64,000 nt of DNA, taken from contig NZ_JAGGQJ010000025.1 in assembly GCF_018613325.1 (NCBI RefSeq), forward strand, positions 124,001-188,000, given 5' to 3'. The translations under genes and the position numbers were made by a program. This DNA comes from Bacillus sp. ISL-34. Its GTDB lineage: Bacteria > Bacillota > Bacilli > Bacillales > DSM-1321. The notes below the pieces were generated by a model. The model saw only the letters and a list, made by a program, of their open reading frames with translations. It searched no databases and was not told where the DNA came from. Shown one piece after another: positions 8,457 through 17,849 of the stretch; within the stretch, counting starts at the first letter, position 1, and every line of letters begins with the position of its first letter.

Positions 8457-10055
8457 TTATCTCTCCCCGACAGTAGGGTTCTGTGTTACTTCCTCCATTA
8501 ATATTCTGCGCAATATTTTCCCGACAGCTGATTTTGGCAGTTGTTCCCTGAACTCAAAACTTCGCGGCACTTTGTATCTGGCCAATCGTTGGACGCAAAA
8601 CTCCCTGATTTCCTGCTCCGGGACTGACTTTCCTTTCTTTAAGACAATGGCCGCTTTTACCGTTTCCCCACGGTATGAATCCGGAACCCCATATACACAT
8701 GTCTCTTTTACGGCTGGATGCTGATAAATAATATCCTCGACTTCGATTGGATAAACATTATAACCGCTTGCAATGATCATATCTTTTTTCCTGCCTACGA
8801 TATAAAAATATCCGTTTTCATCCATCGTCGCGATATCCCCAGTGTAAAGCCATCCATCCCGCAAAGCTGTTGCCGTTTCCTCTGGATTTTTCCAATATCC
8901 CTTCATTACTTGCGGACCTTTAATGATCAGTTCGCCTCTTTCACCTGCTGGCAATTCATCAATGCCTGTTTTCAGGTCGACGATTTTAGCGTCGGTATTT
9001 GGATATGGGATTCCGATGCTTCCTGGTTTTTTCTGTCCTATGACTGGATTGCGGTGGGTAGTGGGTGAAGTTTCCGTCATTCCAAACCCTTCGAATATTG
9101 TAACCCGTAATTTTTTTTCGAACTGATGAATGATTTCTATCGGGAGCGGGGCTGAACCACAGCTGCAGTACTTAAAGCAGCTTAAATCGTCCGCCGTTAA
9201 ATCCGGGTGATTCAGTAAAGCAATATACATGGTCGGGACACCTGGAAAAATGGTTGGCCGATGTGTTCGAATCAAATCCACCACCTTGTTTATTTCAAAT
9301 TTCTCTAATGTGATAAAAGTCGATCCGGCATATATGGCACTATTCAAACGTCCATTACCAAACACATGGAATAATGGGGTCAATCCAAGCATCCGTTCCC
9401 CAGGCCTTTGGATTTGAAGGGCATTTGCCGTAAAGGCAAAATCTTGATAAACATTCGAGATCAAATTAAAATGCGTGAGCATAACCCCTTTTGATTTCCC
9501 TGTAGTTCCCCCTGTATATTGAAGAACAGCCACTGCTTCCTTGGGATCGATAGCCATATCAGGAAGTTCCTTATCTTTCCTTGATAAATCCGTTCCAGTT
9601 TCCGTTAATTGTTCGGAGGATATGAACGTTAACCTATCAGAAAAACTTGTTAGCTCTAATTTTTCCCGTTGTTCCTCACGCCCAATGAACCAATTGGCTT
9701 CGGAATCCCGTAATATATAATTCAATTCACTCGACTGATACAGTGGGTTCACTTGAACGACCACACCTCCCAAACGAAGGATGGCATAATAGGCAATGAT
9801 ATATTCTAGACAATTTGGCAGCATGATTGCTATACGATCGTCTTTTTGAAATCCACGGTTGTCTAAATTCACAGCAAAACGATCTGAGGCACTTTTCAAT
9901 TCCATATATGTCATTTCACGCTCCCCATCTATAACAGCTTTGCAGGTCGGGTAAAGTCGGGCTGAACGTTCAAGGAGTCCATATAATGACAATGATGGAA
10001 TGTCAATTACAGCAGGAGTTTCTTTCGGATAAAATCCATGCCAAGTTCTAGTCAA
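8457..10055 (-). CDS. Long-/medium-chain acyl-CoA ligase (AMP-forming)
   Basis: ANL-superfamily synthetase of 532 aa that would activate a carboxylic acid to its CoA thioester with ATP. The P-loop-like motif YTGGTTGKSKG is at residues 180-190. The A5 region has EGFGMTETSPTTH, and the A8 hinge GWLYTGDIATMDENGYFYIVGRKKD is intact, as is the catalytic Lys near the C terminus (KSAVGKILRR). Closest in style to FadD/LcfB ligases. It is the last gene of a minus-strand run with thioesterase, thiolases, acyl-CoA dehydrogenase and MFS carrier. A close paralogue is at 15795-17396. Confidence 0.9.
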   Translation of the reverse strand: MTRTWHGFYPKETPAVIDIPSLSLYGLLERSARLYPTCKAVIDGEREMTYMELKSASDRFAVNLDNRGFQKDDRIAIMLPNCLEYIIAYYAILRLGGVVVQVNPLYQSSELNYILRDSEANWFIGREEQREKLELTSFSDRLTFISSEQLTETGTDLSRKDKELPDMAIDPKEAVAVLQYTGGTTGKSKGVMLTHFNLISNVYQDFAFTANALQIQRPGERMLGLTPLFHVFGNGRLNSAIYAGSTFITLEKFEINKVVDLIRTHRPTIFPGVPTMYIALLNHPDLTADDLSCFKYCSCGSAPLPIEIIHQFEKKLRVTIFEGFGMTETSPTTHRNPVIGQKKPGSIGIPYPNTDAKIVDLKTGIDELPAGERGELIIKGPQVMKGYWKNPEETATALRDGWLYTGDIATMDENGYFYIVGRKKDMIIASGYNVYPIEVEDIIYQHPAVKETCVYGVPDSYRGETVKAAIVLKKGKSVPEQEIREFCVQRLARYKVPRSFEFREQLPKSAVGKILRRILMEEVTQNPTVGER

Positions 10056-10123
10056 TTTTTTTCACACCTCATTCTTTTCTATTAAAATGGAACATAGGCA
10101 AGCCAACTTTGATCATCCTTGCC

Positions 10124-10528
10124 TCATTTATCACGAATGATTTTGAAAATTCCTGTTCCCTTTGCAATGATGCTGCCTTCAGTATCTTTTATTTCTCCTT
10201 CAGTAAAGGCAATTTTGTATCCTTTTTGAAGAACTTTTGCTTCCGCAAATAGTTCACCGCTTGATATGCTGGCTAAATAATGTACAGTTAAGCTTGTCGT
10301 CACGACTTTGGATTTTGTAACGGAACGAGTCACCATTCCTAGAATGGTATCCAGCATTGTAGCATGAATGCCCCCGTGCAGTGTTCCATTAACATTAAGT
10401 AAATGTTCTTCAATGCTTAGCTTTATCGTTACATTCCCTTCTTCGAACCGAATGATTTCAAACCCTATATGTGAAAAGAATGCACTACTTTCGAATTGAT
10501 TCCGAATATCCTCCACTTCAACTGGCAA
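10124..10528 (-). CDS. PaaI-family hotdog thioesterase
   Basis: 134 aa, single hotdog domain. It has the classic family motif NGTLHGGIHATMLDTILGM (residues 47-65) with HGG and the catalytic-side Asp, followed by TTSLTVHYLASISSGELFAEAKV. The start is a TTG at 10528 preceded by GGGGGAG. Cytoplasmic; it probably hydrolyses dead-end acyl-CoA or aroyl-CoA and frees CoA. It sits in the CoA operon between thiolase and ligase. Confidence 0.85.
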   Translation of the reverse strand: MPVEVEDIRNQFESSAFFSHIGFEIIRFEEGNVTIKLSIEEHLLNVNGTLHGGIHATMLDTILGMVTRSVTKSKVVTTSLTVHYLASISSGELFAEAKVLQKGYKIAFTEGEIKDTEGSIIAKGTGIFKIIRDK

Positions 10529-10614
10529 TCTTTCTCCCCCTCACTTATGCGCGATTCAACTTATATACGGAAAGGAGCAGAAACGTATGGGGTTTCCACT
10601 CCTTTATCGTTGGC

Positions 10615-11799
10615 CTATATCGTTTCAATCATGATAGCCATTCCCTGTCCGCCGCCAACACAAAGTGTAGCGACTCCATATCTTTCTTTCCTGCGAATCA
10701 GTTCATATATTAGCGTTGTCACGATTCTGGCACCCGTCGATCCGACTGGGTGCCCAAGTGCAATGGCTCCCCCATTTACATTAACTTTGCTTTCATCTAG
10801 CGATAAATCCCTGATTACTGCCAATGCCTGTGAAGCGAACGCTTCATTTAATTCGAAAAGCCCAATTTCTTCGACTTTTTTCCCGGTGCGCTCCATAAGT
10901 TTTCCAACGGCTGGTACTGGACCAATTCCCATCACATCAGGAGAAACTCCTGCAGTCGCCCAATCGACAATCTTTGCGATTGGCTGTACTTGCAACCGTT
11001 CTGCTTCACTGGCTTTCATTAATACCAATGCAGCTGCCCCGTCATTACGGCCACAAGCATTCCCTGCAGTGACGGTTCCATTTTCCCTGAATGCCGGTTT
11101 TAAGCTTGCTAGCTTTTCCATTGTGGTGTCCGGACGTGGATATTCATCCGTTTCAATGGTAACCGTACTCTTCCTGTCAGGGACATGGACAGGAACGATC
11201 TCATCCTTGAACTTTCCTTCTTCCATCGCTTGCGCCGCTCTTCGTTGACTTTCCACTGAAAAGGCATCTTGTTCTTCCCTGGATATGTTGTATCGCTGTG
11301 CGACATTTTCAGCGGTGATACCCATCCCCAAACTTTTTCCATAAATCTCCTTAGGCTGCTGTCCAGCTTCAGTATTAGAATCCACTAGTTTGGTCCTGTC
11401 TCCCCCAAAACGGGCACTTCTTAAATAAAGCGGTGCGCGGCTCATGCTTTCCGTACCGCCTGCAACGACTATATTTGCTTGACCTGAGCTTATCTGCTGT
11501 GCTGCTGAGGCGATGGCCTGCATTCCGGATGCACATAACCGGTTTACCGTAAAAGCCGGTGCAGAATCGGGAATTCCTGAGCGCAGTGCTGCCACTCTCG
11601 CGACATTCGAGGATTCGGTCGTTTGCCTAACCTCCCCTAAAATGACTTCATCCACTTGTTCAGCTGCAATATTCGCCCGCTTGATCGCTTCTTTAATGGC
11701 AATGCTCGCCAAATGACCGGAACTAATCTCTTTAAATGCTCCACCGTACCTTCCAATTGGTGTTCGTACAGCACTCACGATCACGATTTCTTCTCCCAT
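10615..11799 (-). CDS. Acetyl-CoA acetyltransferase (thiolase) 1
   Basis: Thiolase II family, 394 aa, full length. The nucleophile is Cys89 in [10 protein letters not shown]; the second active-site motifs [21 protein letters not shown] and CVGGGQGMA carry the catalytic His and Cys. It cleaves 3-ketoacyl-CoA, or condenses acetyl-CoA. Ribosome site AAGGGGGAGG precedes ATG. Two thiolases flank the acyl-CoA dehydrogenase in this operon, which suggests substrates of different chain type. PaaJ-like activity (3-oxoadipyl-CoA) is possible given the paa genes 10 kb away but cannot be told from sequence. Confidence 0.9.
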   Translation of the reverse strand: MGEEIVIVSAVRTPIGRYGGAFKEISSGHLASIAIKEAIKRANIAAEQVDEVILGEVRQTTESSNVARVAALRSGIPDSAPAFTVNRLCASGMQAIASAAQQISSGQANIVVAGGTESMSRAPLYLRSARFGGDRTKLVDSNTEAGQQPKEIYGKSLGMGITAENVAQRYNISREEQDAFSVESQRRAAQAMEEGKFKDEIVPVHVPDRKSTVTIETDEYPRPDTTMEKLASLKPAFRENGTVTAGNACGRNDGAAALVLMKASEAERLQVQPIAKIVDWATAGVSPDVMGIGPVPAVGKLMERTGKKVEEIGLFELNEAFASQALAVIRDLSLDESKVNVNGGAIALGHPVGSTGARIVTTLIYELIRRKERYGVATLCVGGGQGMAIMIETI

Positions 11800-11869
11800 T
11801 TTGTTCCTCCCCCTTAAAAAACCGGATACATGGGCAAAGTACTACCTGCCCGAATAAAACAGTAAACAC

Positions 11870-13018
11870 TTAACACTCTTCCAAGACGTTCCTTGCAATG
11901 ATTAAACGTTGGACTTCATTCGTTCCTTCATAGATTTTCGTTATGCGGGCATCCCGATAAAAACGTTCAACTGGATATTCAGCCATATATCCCATCCCGC
12001 CATGAATTTGTACCGCTTTATCCGCGACCCGATTAAAAACATCTGAAGCGAACAGTTTTGCCATTGATGCTTCCTTGATCACTTTTTTCCCTTCATCAAT
12101 CTTTTGTGCCGCCATCATCGTCAATGCCCTTGCGGCTTCCGTTTCGGTCGCCATATCTGCAAGCATCCATTGAATTGCTTGGTTGTCCGCGATTGGTTTA
12201 CCGAATTGAATGCGCTCTTTTGCGTATTTGGCTGACAATTCAATTAATTTCCCGCTTGATCCCACTGCTCTTGCAGCCAAACCGACACGCCCTTCACCTA
12301 AAATTTTAAGGGCAGAGATATATCCCATTCCCACTTCGCCGATAACATTTTCTTCAGGTATGATACAATCCTCAAAAATGACCTGTGAGGTATATGATCC
12401 TCTCAACCCCATTTTTTTGTCCTTTTTGCCCACAGTCAAACCGGGAAAATCTCTTTCTACTAAAAAAGCGGTAATCCCTCCCTTTGCCCCTTTATCTTTA
12501 TCCGTTAAAGCGAATACGGTATAAACATCAGCTATCGGCCCATTCGTGATGAAATGTTTCGTCCCGTTCATCACCCAGTAACCACCCTTTTTTTCTGCAC
12601 TAGTTGCTAAATTGGTTGCATCCGATCCCGCGCCGGGTTCAGATAAAGCAAAGGCCCCAATTTTCGTGCCTGCTGCCATTTCAGGCAAGTATTTATTTTT
12701 CAAATGTTCGGATGCTAGCTTAACCAGACCTGTACTGCCAATCCCGGTGTGGGCGCTTATTAATGAAACAAAACCATTATGGGTCCTTCCTAACTGCTCC
12801 AATACGGTAGCCTTTCCCACCGCATTTAAGCCAATTCCACCATATTCTTCGGGAATGCTTATCCCGAATAAGCCAAGGTCTTTTGCTTTTTCCACCAAAT
12901 GCTCCGGGATGGCATCTTCTTCTTCAATTTGTATGGCGTACGGCTCCACTTCCCTTTCAACAAAATTACGGATCATTTCCTTCATTTGCTGCATTTCCTT
13001 GGTTAAAGTGATTGTCAT
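11870..13018 (-). CDS. Acyl-CoA dehydrogenase
   Basis: FAD-dependent acyl-CoA dehydrogenase, 382 aa, normal length. Visible signatures: FALSEPGAGSDA (flavin and substrate-binding loop, about residue 125), the middle beta domain, and the C-terminal QIHGGMGYMAEYPVERFYRD with YEGTNEVQRLIIAR, whose Glu is the usual catalytic base of short-chain enzymes. It removes 2,3-hydrogens from acyl-CoA and needs an electron-transfer flavoprotein, not found in the window. Ribosome site AAGGAGG. Operon member between two thiolases. Confidence 0.92.
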   Translation of the reverse strand: MTITLTKEMQQMKEMIRNFVEREVEPYAIQIEEEDAIPEHLVEKAKDLGLFGISIPEEYGGIGLNAVGKATVLEQLGRTHNGFVSLISAHTGIGSTGLVKLASEHLKNKYLPEMAAGTKIGAFALSEPGAGSDATNLATSAEKKGGYWVMNGTKHFITNGPIADVYTVFALTDKDKGAKGGITAFLVERDFPGLTVGKKDKKMGLRGSYTSQVIFEDCIIPEENVIGEVGMGYISALKILGEGRVGLAARAVGSSGKLIELSAKYAKERIQFGKPIADNQAIQWMLADMATETEAARALTMMAAQKIDEGKKVIKEASMAKLFASDVFNRVADKAVQIHGGMGYMAEYPVERFYRDARITKIYEGTNEVQRLIIARNVLEEC

Positions 13019-13155
13019 GAGTTTATTCCTCCTTAGGTCTGGGCATGTATAGCAGCCATTGACAAGTTTTCTTCATAAAGCATATAGGGCTGAATGCTAT
13101 GTTTTCTAATCATTTAACGAAATTCATTGTATTCTGGTAAACACATTTATAAAAA

Positions 13156-14328
13156 TCAGGCTTCACGCTCAAGTATCGTAGCAATTCCCTGTCCGCCTCC
13201 AATGCAAGCTGTAATGAGAGCAAATCTTCCGGCAGATCGCTTCAATTCATAAACCGCTTTCGTCATGAGGATGGCACCCGTCGCACCTAGTGGGTGTCCG
13301 TGTGCGATGGCTCCCCCGTTCACATTCACTCTGGAGGGATTCATGTCAAGCTCCCGATTGCAAGCAATGACTTGAGCGGCGAAGGCTTCATTAATTTCAA
13401 TGATGTCCATTTCATTTAAGGAAAGCCCTGATTTCTCCATTACCTTTCTTATAGCGGGAACAGGTCCTATTCCCATATAATTTGGATCTACCCCTGCAAC
13501 GGCCTGTGCCCTAATCAAAGCTAAAGGCTTAATCCCCAATTCGACCGCTTTTTCCCTCGACATTATGACCAATGCTGATGCGGCATCATTCAAGCCCGAA
13601 CTATTGCCTGCAGTGACGGACCCGCCTTCTAAAAACGCAGGTGTTAATTTGGCTAGCCCTTCTTTCGTTATTTGCGGCCGTGGATGTTCATCCAATTTAA
13701 ATTCGATATCTTCACCTTTTCTGACGGGAATGTAAATAGGAGCAATTTGCTCATTGAAACGGCCCTCTTCCACGGCTCTGGCCATATTTTTTTGGCTTTG
13801 TAAAGCGAATTCATCTTGTTCTTCCCTGCTGACCTCATATTTTTTTGCTAAGTTTTCAGCCGTGATTCCCATCGGGGGATCACCAATCTCTCTCGGGGAC
13901 AATCGTGACTTTCTGAACTGCGGTGGCTTTGCACTGTATGCTTTTTCCGGACGATCCATCAAATATGGCGCCCTGCTCATGCTCTCGACCCCACCAGCGA
14001 TATAGACATCGCCTTCGCTAGCCCGGATCGCTTGTGCAGCCAAGTTGACAGCATTTATTCCCGAGCCGCATTGACGGTCGACAGTCAATCCCGGAAGATG
14101 AATCGAGAGACCAGTTTCCAGCGCAGTTAACCTGGCAATGTTTCCACCCCCGCTTAATACATTTCCCATGATTACATCATCAATCATTCCAGGTTCGACA
14201 TTCGCTCGTTTCAAGGCTTCTTTCATCACTTCTGCTCCAAATACGTGGGCAGGAACCGATGCAAGTGCACCTCCCTGTTTTCCAATTGCTGTTCGAACTG
14301 CAGAAACTATTACGGCATCTCTATTCAT
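13156..14328 (-). CDS. Acetyl-CoA acetyltransferase (thiolase) 2
   Basis: Full-length thiolase, 390 aa. Cys87 in DRQCGSGINA is the nucleophile; NEAFAAQV, GGAIAHGHPLGATGA and CIGGGQGIA complete the active site. Distinct from thiolase 1 in the substrate loop (PPQFRKSRLSPREIGDPPMG). Ribosome site AAGGAG. It lies upstream of the acyl-CoA dehydrogenase and downstream of the MFS carrier in the same strand run. Confidence 0.9.
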   Translation of the reverse strand: MNRDAVIVSAVRTAIGKQGGALASVPAHVFGAEVMKEALKRANVEPGMIDDVIMGNVLSGGGNIARLTALETGLSIHLPGLTVDRQCGSGINAVNLAAQAIRASEGDVYIAGGVESMSRAPYLMDRPEKAYSAKPPQFRKSRLSPREIGDPPMGITAENLAKKYEVSREEQDEFALQSQKNMARAVEEGRFNEQIAPIYIPVRKGEDIEFKLDEHPRPQITKEGLAKLTPAFLEGGSVTAGNSSGLNDAASALVIMSREKAVELGIKPLALIRAQAVAGVDPNYMGIGPVPAIRKVMEKSGLSLNEMDIIEINEAFAAQVIACNRELDMNPSRVNVNGGAIAHGHPLGATGAILMTKAVYELKRSAGRFALITACIGGGQGIATILEREA

Positions 14329-14422
14329 TTCCCATCCGCTCCTTTTCCTTTATTCACACCATTATTTGAGAGCATTCCTTCTCTTCACTAGTTCATTGAA
14401 TGTAAGCAGGTTCGACCCTTGC

Positions 14423-15700
14423 TTATGAGGATTTAAGGTCAAAGTTATCCGAACTTTTATTTTTATGTTTCCCTTTTGATTTGACAGGTTTAACGAATAT
14501 CGCAAACAATATGCCAAAAGCCAGGACAAGGATGGCCATGAACAATATGGATAAGTTATAACCCAATACTTCATTTCCTCCTGCTAAACTTATGATATAG
14601 CCAGTTAATAAAGGTGCAATGATGCCCGCTATATTACCTGATGATGTTAAGATGCTTGTCATCAATCCCCCCCGTTCCTGCATTTCATTGATCATGATCG
14701 TTGGTCCAATCGGTAAAATGGCATATGTAAAGCCCTTTGCTAAACACATGGCGACTATCACCCAGATTGGATTTTGAAATACCATGATTGAAGAAAAGAA
14801 CAATGCACCAAGAATCATGGCGCCCCCGACGACGAATACCCTTGATGACCGCCAATTCTGATTCTTCTTGAATAAATGATCTGACACCATCGAAACACCC
14901 ATATAAATACATACGGAAACGACTCCGATTATCGCTACGCTGGTTCCCATTTGACCTGGAGTCATTTTTACGGCTTCCACTAAATAAATCGGGAGCCAAA
15001 CAGAAAACCAAACAACTAAAATATACGTTGAAAAATAAGCGAGTGTAGTAAACAAAGCAGTAGGTGAAGCCAATAGCAACAAAAAGTCTTTCACTTTTAT
15101 TTTTTCTAGTTTTACTTTCTTTTTCTTTTGTACGTTTTCGTATACTTCAACTGGATTTTCCTTTGTTAAAAATTGAAAGAGGAAGAACCAAACAAGGCTT
15201 GCTGCACCAAGGGCGGCAAAGGCAACCTTCCAGCCGAATATCGTAATTAAGGAAACGAGGATCGGTGCCACGATCATCGCACCAACGGTTCCTCCGCCAA
15301 CCACTACCGAATTGGCAAAGCCTTTCAGCTTCGGCGGAAACCACTTATCGGCATGACTGTAAGCAATTGGGCTATAAGGCCCTTCGAATGCGCCCAGTAA
15401 AATCCTGTATAGAATTAATAATGGAAGAGCGGTAATGGCTAAGACGCCGAATTGCAAAACAGTCCATGTCAGCATGATGAACCCAAGCACTTTTTTAGCC
15501 CCCAACCGATCAGCCCACGCTGCCCCAAAAATCCCTGTCACTGGGTAGAGCCAATAATAACTGCTCCCAACAAGCCCCCACTCCGCATAAGAAAGATTGA
15601 ATTCCTTCATGATGGGAACAGCTGCGAGACCCACGATCGATTTATCTGCAAAATTGATGACGGCTCCAAAGAATAATAGAATGAGAACAACCCAACGCAT
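14423..15700 (-). CDS. MFS transporter, anion:cation symporter type
   Basis: 425 aa, 12 predicted membrane segments. The N-terminal pattern NFADKSIVGLAAVPIMKEF and the loop GAAWADRLGAKK (MFS motif A) resemble the ACS subfamily that carries organic acids. Strong ribosome site GAGGAGGG. It is placed between an acyl-CoA ligase and a thiolase, so it probably imports the carboxylic acid that the ligases activate. The cytoplasmic loop between the halves is rich in Lys (VQKKKKVKLEKIKVK). Confidence 0.85.
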   Translation of the reverse strand: MRWVVLILLFFGAVINFADKSIVGLAAVPIMKEFNLSYAEWGLVGSSYYWLYPVTGIFGAAWADRLGAKKVLGFIMLTWTVLQFGVLAITALPLLILYRILLGAFEGPYSPIAYSHADKWFPPKLKGFANSVVVGGGTVGAMIVAPILVSLITIFGWKVAFAALGAASLVWFFLFQFLTKENPVEVYENVQKKKKVKLEKIKVKDFLLLLASPTALFTTLAYFSTYILVVWFSVWLPIYLVEAVKMTPGQMGTSVAIIGVVSVCIYMGVSMVSDHLFKKNQNWRSSRVFVVGGAMILGALFFSSIMVFQNPIWVIVAMCLAKGFTYAILPIGPTIMINEMQERGGLMTSILTSSGNIAGIIAPLLTGYIISLAGGNEVLGYNLSILFMAILVLAFGILFAIFVKPVKSKGKHKNKSSDNFDLKSS

Positions 15701-15794
15701 ATGAATCCCTCCTCTTCTTTATTTTTGTTCATAAACTGGCATACCATCCAAAGTAGGTTTCATCATAGATGGTTGAATCTACATTCCCCCTCTT

Positions 15795-17396
15795 TCAATC
15801 CTTTTCCAATTCCTCTTTAACTAACAATCTTTTTAATAGTTTACCCACCGTATTTCGCGGAAGTTCTTTTCTCAATTCAAATACTTTAGGTACCTTATAA
15901 GGCGTCAATTGGGAATAACAATATCCTTCTATTTCTTCAAGATCCACGGAAGCGCTTTCTTTAGGTACGATGAAAGCTTTCACAATTTCGCCTTTTTCTT
16001 TATGGGGGATGCCCACCACAGCTGCCTCTTTAATTGCCGGATGTTCATACAGAACCCCTTCTACCTCCTGCGGGTAAATATTGAATCCGCCGACGATGAT
16101 CATTTCTTTTTTCCTGCCGACTATATAGAAATATCCTTCGTCATCCATCACCGCAAGATCGCCAGTATATAGCCACTCATTCTGTAAGGCCTTTTTGGTT
16201 TCGGCTTCGTTATTCCAATAACCCTTCATGATTTGCGGGCCTTTTATGAGCAATTCCCCGACGCATGTGTTAGGCACTTCATTATTTTCATCGTCAATGA
16301 TCATACAGTCCGTGCCAGGAAAAGGGATGCCAATGCTTCCTATTTTCCTTTTTCCGAAAGGCGGATTACGATGAGTGGAAGGTGAAGCCTCCGACAAACC
16401 GAAACCCTCTCCGATTTTGGCACCTGTCAGCTCCTCAAATCGCTTAATTACTTCAACCGGCAGGGGCGCCGATCCACAAGAACAACTCTTTAAACAATTC
16501 AGTCCATAGTTTTCAATTCCAGGATGATTGACGAATGCATTATACATTTTTGGAACTCCTGGAAAGAAAGTCGGACGATACTTTTTTATTTTTGCAAGTA
16601 CATCTTCAAGTTCGAATTTAGGAAATAAGAGGATGGCAGCACCAGTATAGATACCTAGATTCATTGCACTTGTCATGGCATAAACGTGGTAAAGAGGCGT
16701 AGCTGCCAAAACGATTTCTTCGCCAGGTTTCAAGGAATCCCCATACATTTCAAAGCTCTGCACAACATTGGAGGTTAAATTGTGGTGAGTGAGCATGACA
16801 CCTTTCATCTTCCCAGTGGTGCCCCCAGTATATTGGATGACTGCAGTATCTTCATGCGGGCTTATCATTTCGGGCTTCTTAATGGCGTCCCCGGTTTGAA
16901 TCATCGTTTGAAGGGAATAAGAGCCGTTTTGATCATTTTCTGTATCAATGCAAACATCAAATTCATATATCGCTTTCGTTTCTTCGATTGTATTTGCGGC
17001 CGTATGGTCAAAAACAATATTCTTGGTATCCGAGTCTATTAAAATTTGCAATAGTTCCCGCGGTTTATACATGGGATTAATTTGTACTACTAACAGACCA
17101 AGTGCCTGGGCCGCGTAATAACTGATAATGAAATAAGGGTGGTTGGCCATCATCAGACCAATCCGTTCACCTTTAACAAAGCCCATTTCTCTCCATTTAC
17201 CAGCAAGTTTGTCTACCTGCATTTTTAAGTTCTCATAATCCATTGACTGGTCTTCATAAATGATGGCTGTATGGTGTGGAAACTTACTTGCCGTTATATC
17301 AAGCAGTGAATAGACGGATATTTCCGGCAGCTTCATAGATTTCATTCTTTCAACATACCACTGCTCCCATGGTTTATTTATCGTTTTTCGCACCAT
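15795..17396 (-). CDS. Acyl-CoA ligase (AMP-forming), paralogue of 8457-10055
   Basis: ANL-family synthetase of 533 aa from the start chosen. YTGGTTGKMKGVMLTH, EGFGLSEASPSTHRNP and WLYTGDLAVMDDEGYFYIVGRKKEM are intact, and NTVGKLLKR provides the catalytic Lys. The start is uncertain: GGAGGG precedes ATG 17396 by only 4 bases and GTG 17393 by 7; a longer version from 17411 has no ribosome site. First gene of the fatty-acid-type operon. About half identical to the ligase at the other end by eye, so a duplication with possible change of substrate. Confidence 0.88.
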   Translation of the reverse strand: MVRKTINKPWEQWYVERMKSMKLPEISVYSLLDITASKFPHHTAIIYEDQSMDYENLKMQVDKLAGKWREMGFVKGERIGLMMANHPYFIISYYAAQALGLLVVQINPMYKPRELLQILIDSDTKNIVFDHTAANTIEETKAIYEFDVCIDTENDQNGSYSLQTMIQTGDAIKKPEMISPHEDTAVIQYTGGTTGKMKGVMLTHHNLTSNVVQSFEMYGDSLKPGEEIVLAATPLYHVYAMTSAMNLGIYTGAAILLFPKFELEDVLAKIKKYRPTFFPGVPKMYNAFVNHPGIENYGLNCLKSCSCGSAPLPVEVIKRFEELTGAKIGEGFGLSEASPSTHRNPPFGKRKIGSIGIPFPGTDCMIIDDENNEVPNTCVGELLIKGPQIMKGYWNNEAETKKALQNEWLYTGDLAVMDDEGYFYIVGRKKEMIIVGGFNIYPQEVEGVLYEHPAIKEAAVVGIPHKEKGEIVKAFIVPKESASVDLEEIEGYCYSQLTPYKVPKVFELRKELPRNTVGKLLKRLLVKEELEKD

Positions 17397-17675
17397 TATC
17401 CCTCCACACATAAACGAATTTCATATCGTGCATGTTTGATTTATACCTATTATTATGCAACTCGCATGCCAAGTCCTACTTTGGTGTAATATCGCTTAGT
17501 ATCAAGAGCATTCGATTCATTAATGAATTTTATTCACATATAATGCCTTTCTGTAGAGGATTCACCGAAATACCGATAATTCATTTTTGAATTTTAAACA
17601 AACTCTGATTGGTTTTCTAACGATAGTGCAAAATAGGTTTTTACCATATTATAGATTATAACTACTGACAAATCG

Positions 17676-17705
17676 AAAAGCCCATCTGGCTAAGGATGGG
17701 CTTTT
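17676..17705. terminator. Terminator hairpin
   Basis: Arms AAAAGCCCATC / GATGGGCTTTT around TGGCTAAG, T-rich on both sides. Second of two tandem hairpins beyond the adenine-deaminase-like gene. Confidence 0.75.
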
Positions 17706-17793
17706 GCAATATTTATTGAGTGAATTATTTATCAAGTATTCCTAAAATTGCAGTTCCCCGGGAATTTTTGATGAGCCACATTAACGAAAATCA

Positions 17794-17833
17794 GGCTGCC
17801 GTTTCCCCGAAATACATTGGTGAAACGGCAGCC
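17794..17833 (-). terminator. Terminator hairpin after the adenine-deaminase-like gene
   Basis: Arms GGCTGCCGTTTC / GAAACGGCAGCC, 16-base loop, 16 bases past the stop codon, followed on the minus strand by TGATTTTCG. Confidence 0.7.
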
Positions 17834-17849
17834 CCGCTAGCCTACTAAT

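Larger units (their letters stand above)
17397..17849. other. Intergenic region with two hairpins
   Basis: Upstream region of the ligase operon and downstream region of the adenine-deaminase-like gene. Apart from the two terminators listed separately no gene is seen; the operon promoter should lie between 17412 and about 17670. Confidence 0.5.

Noticed and set aside
10496-11248. Long plus-strand frame of 250 codons
   Set aside because: It is antisense to thiolase 1, has no ribosome site and reflects the codon bias of the real gene on the other strand.
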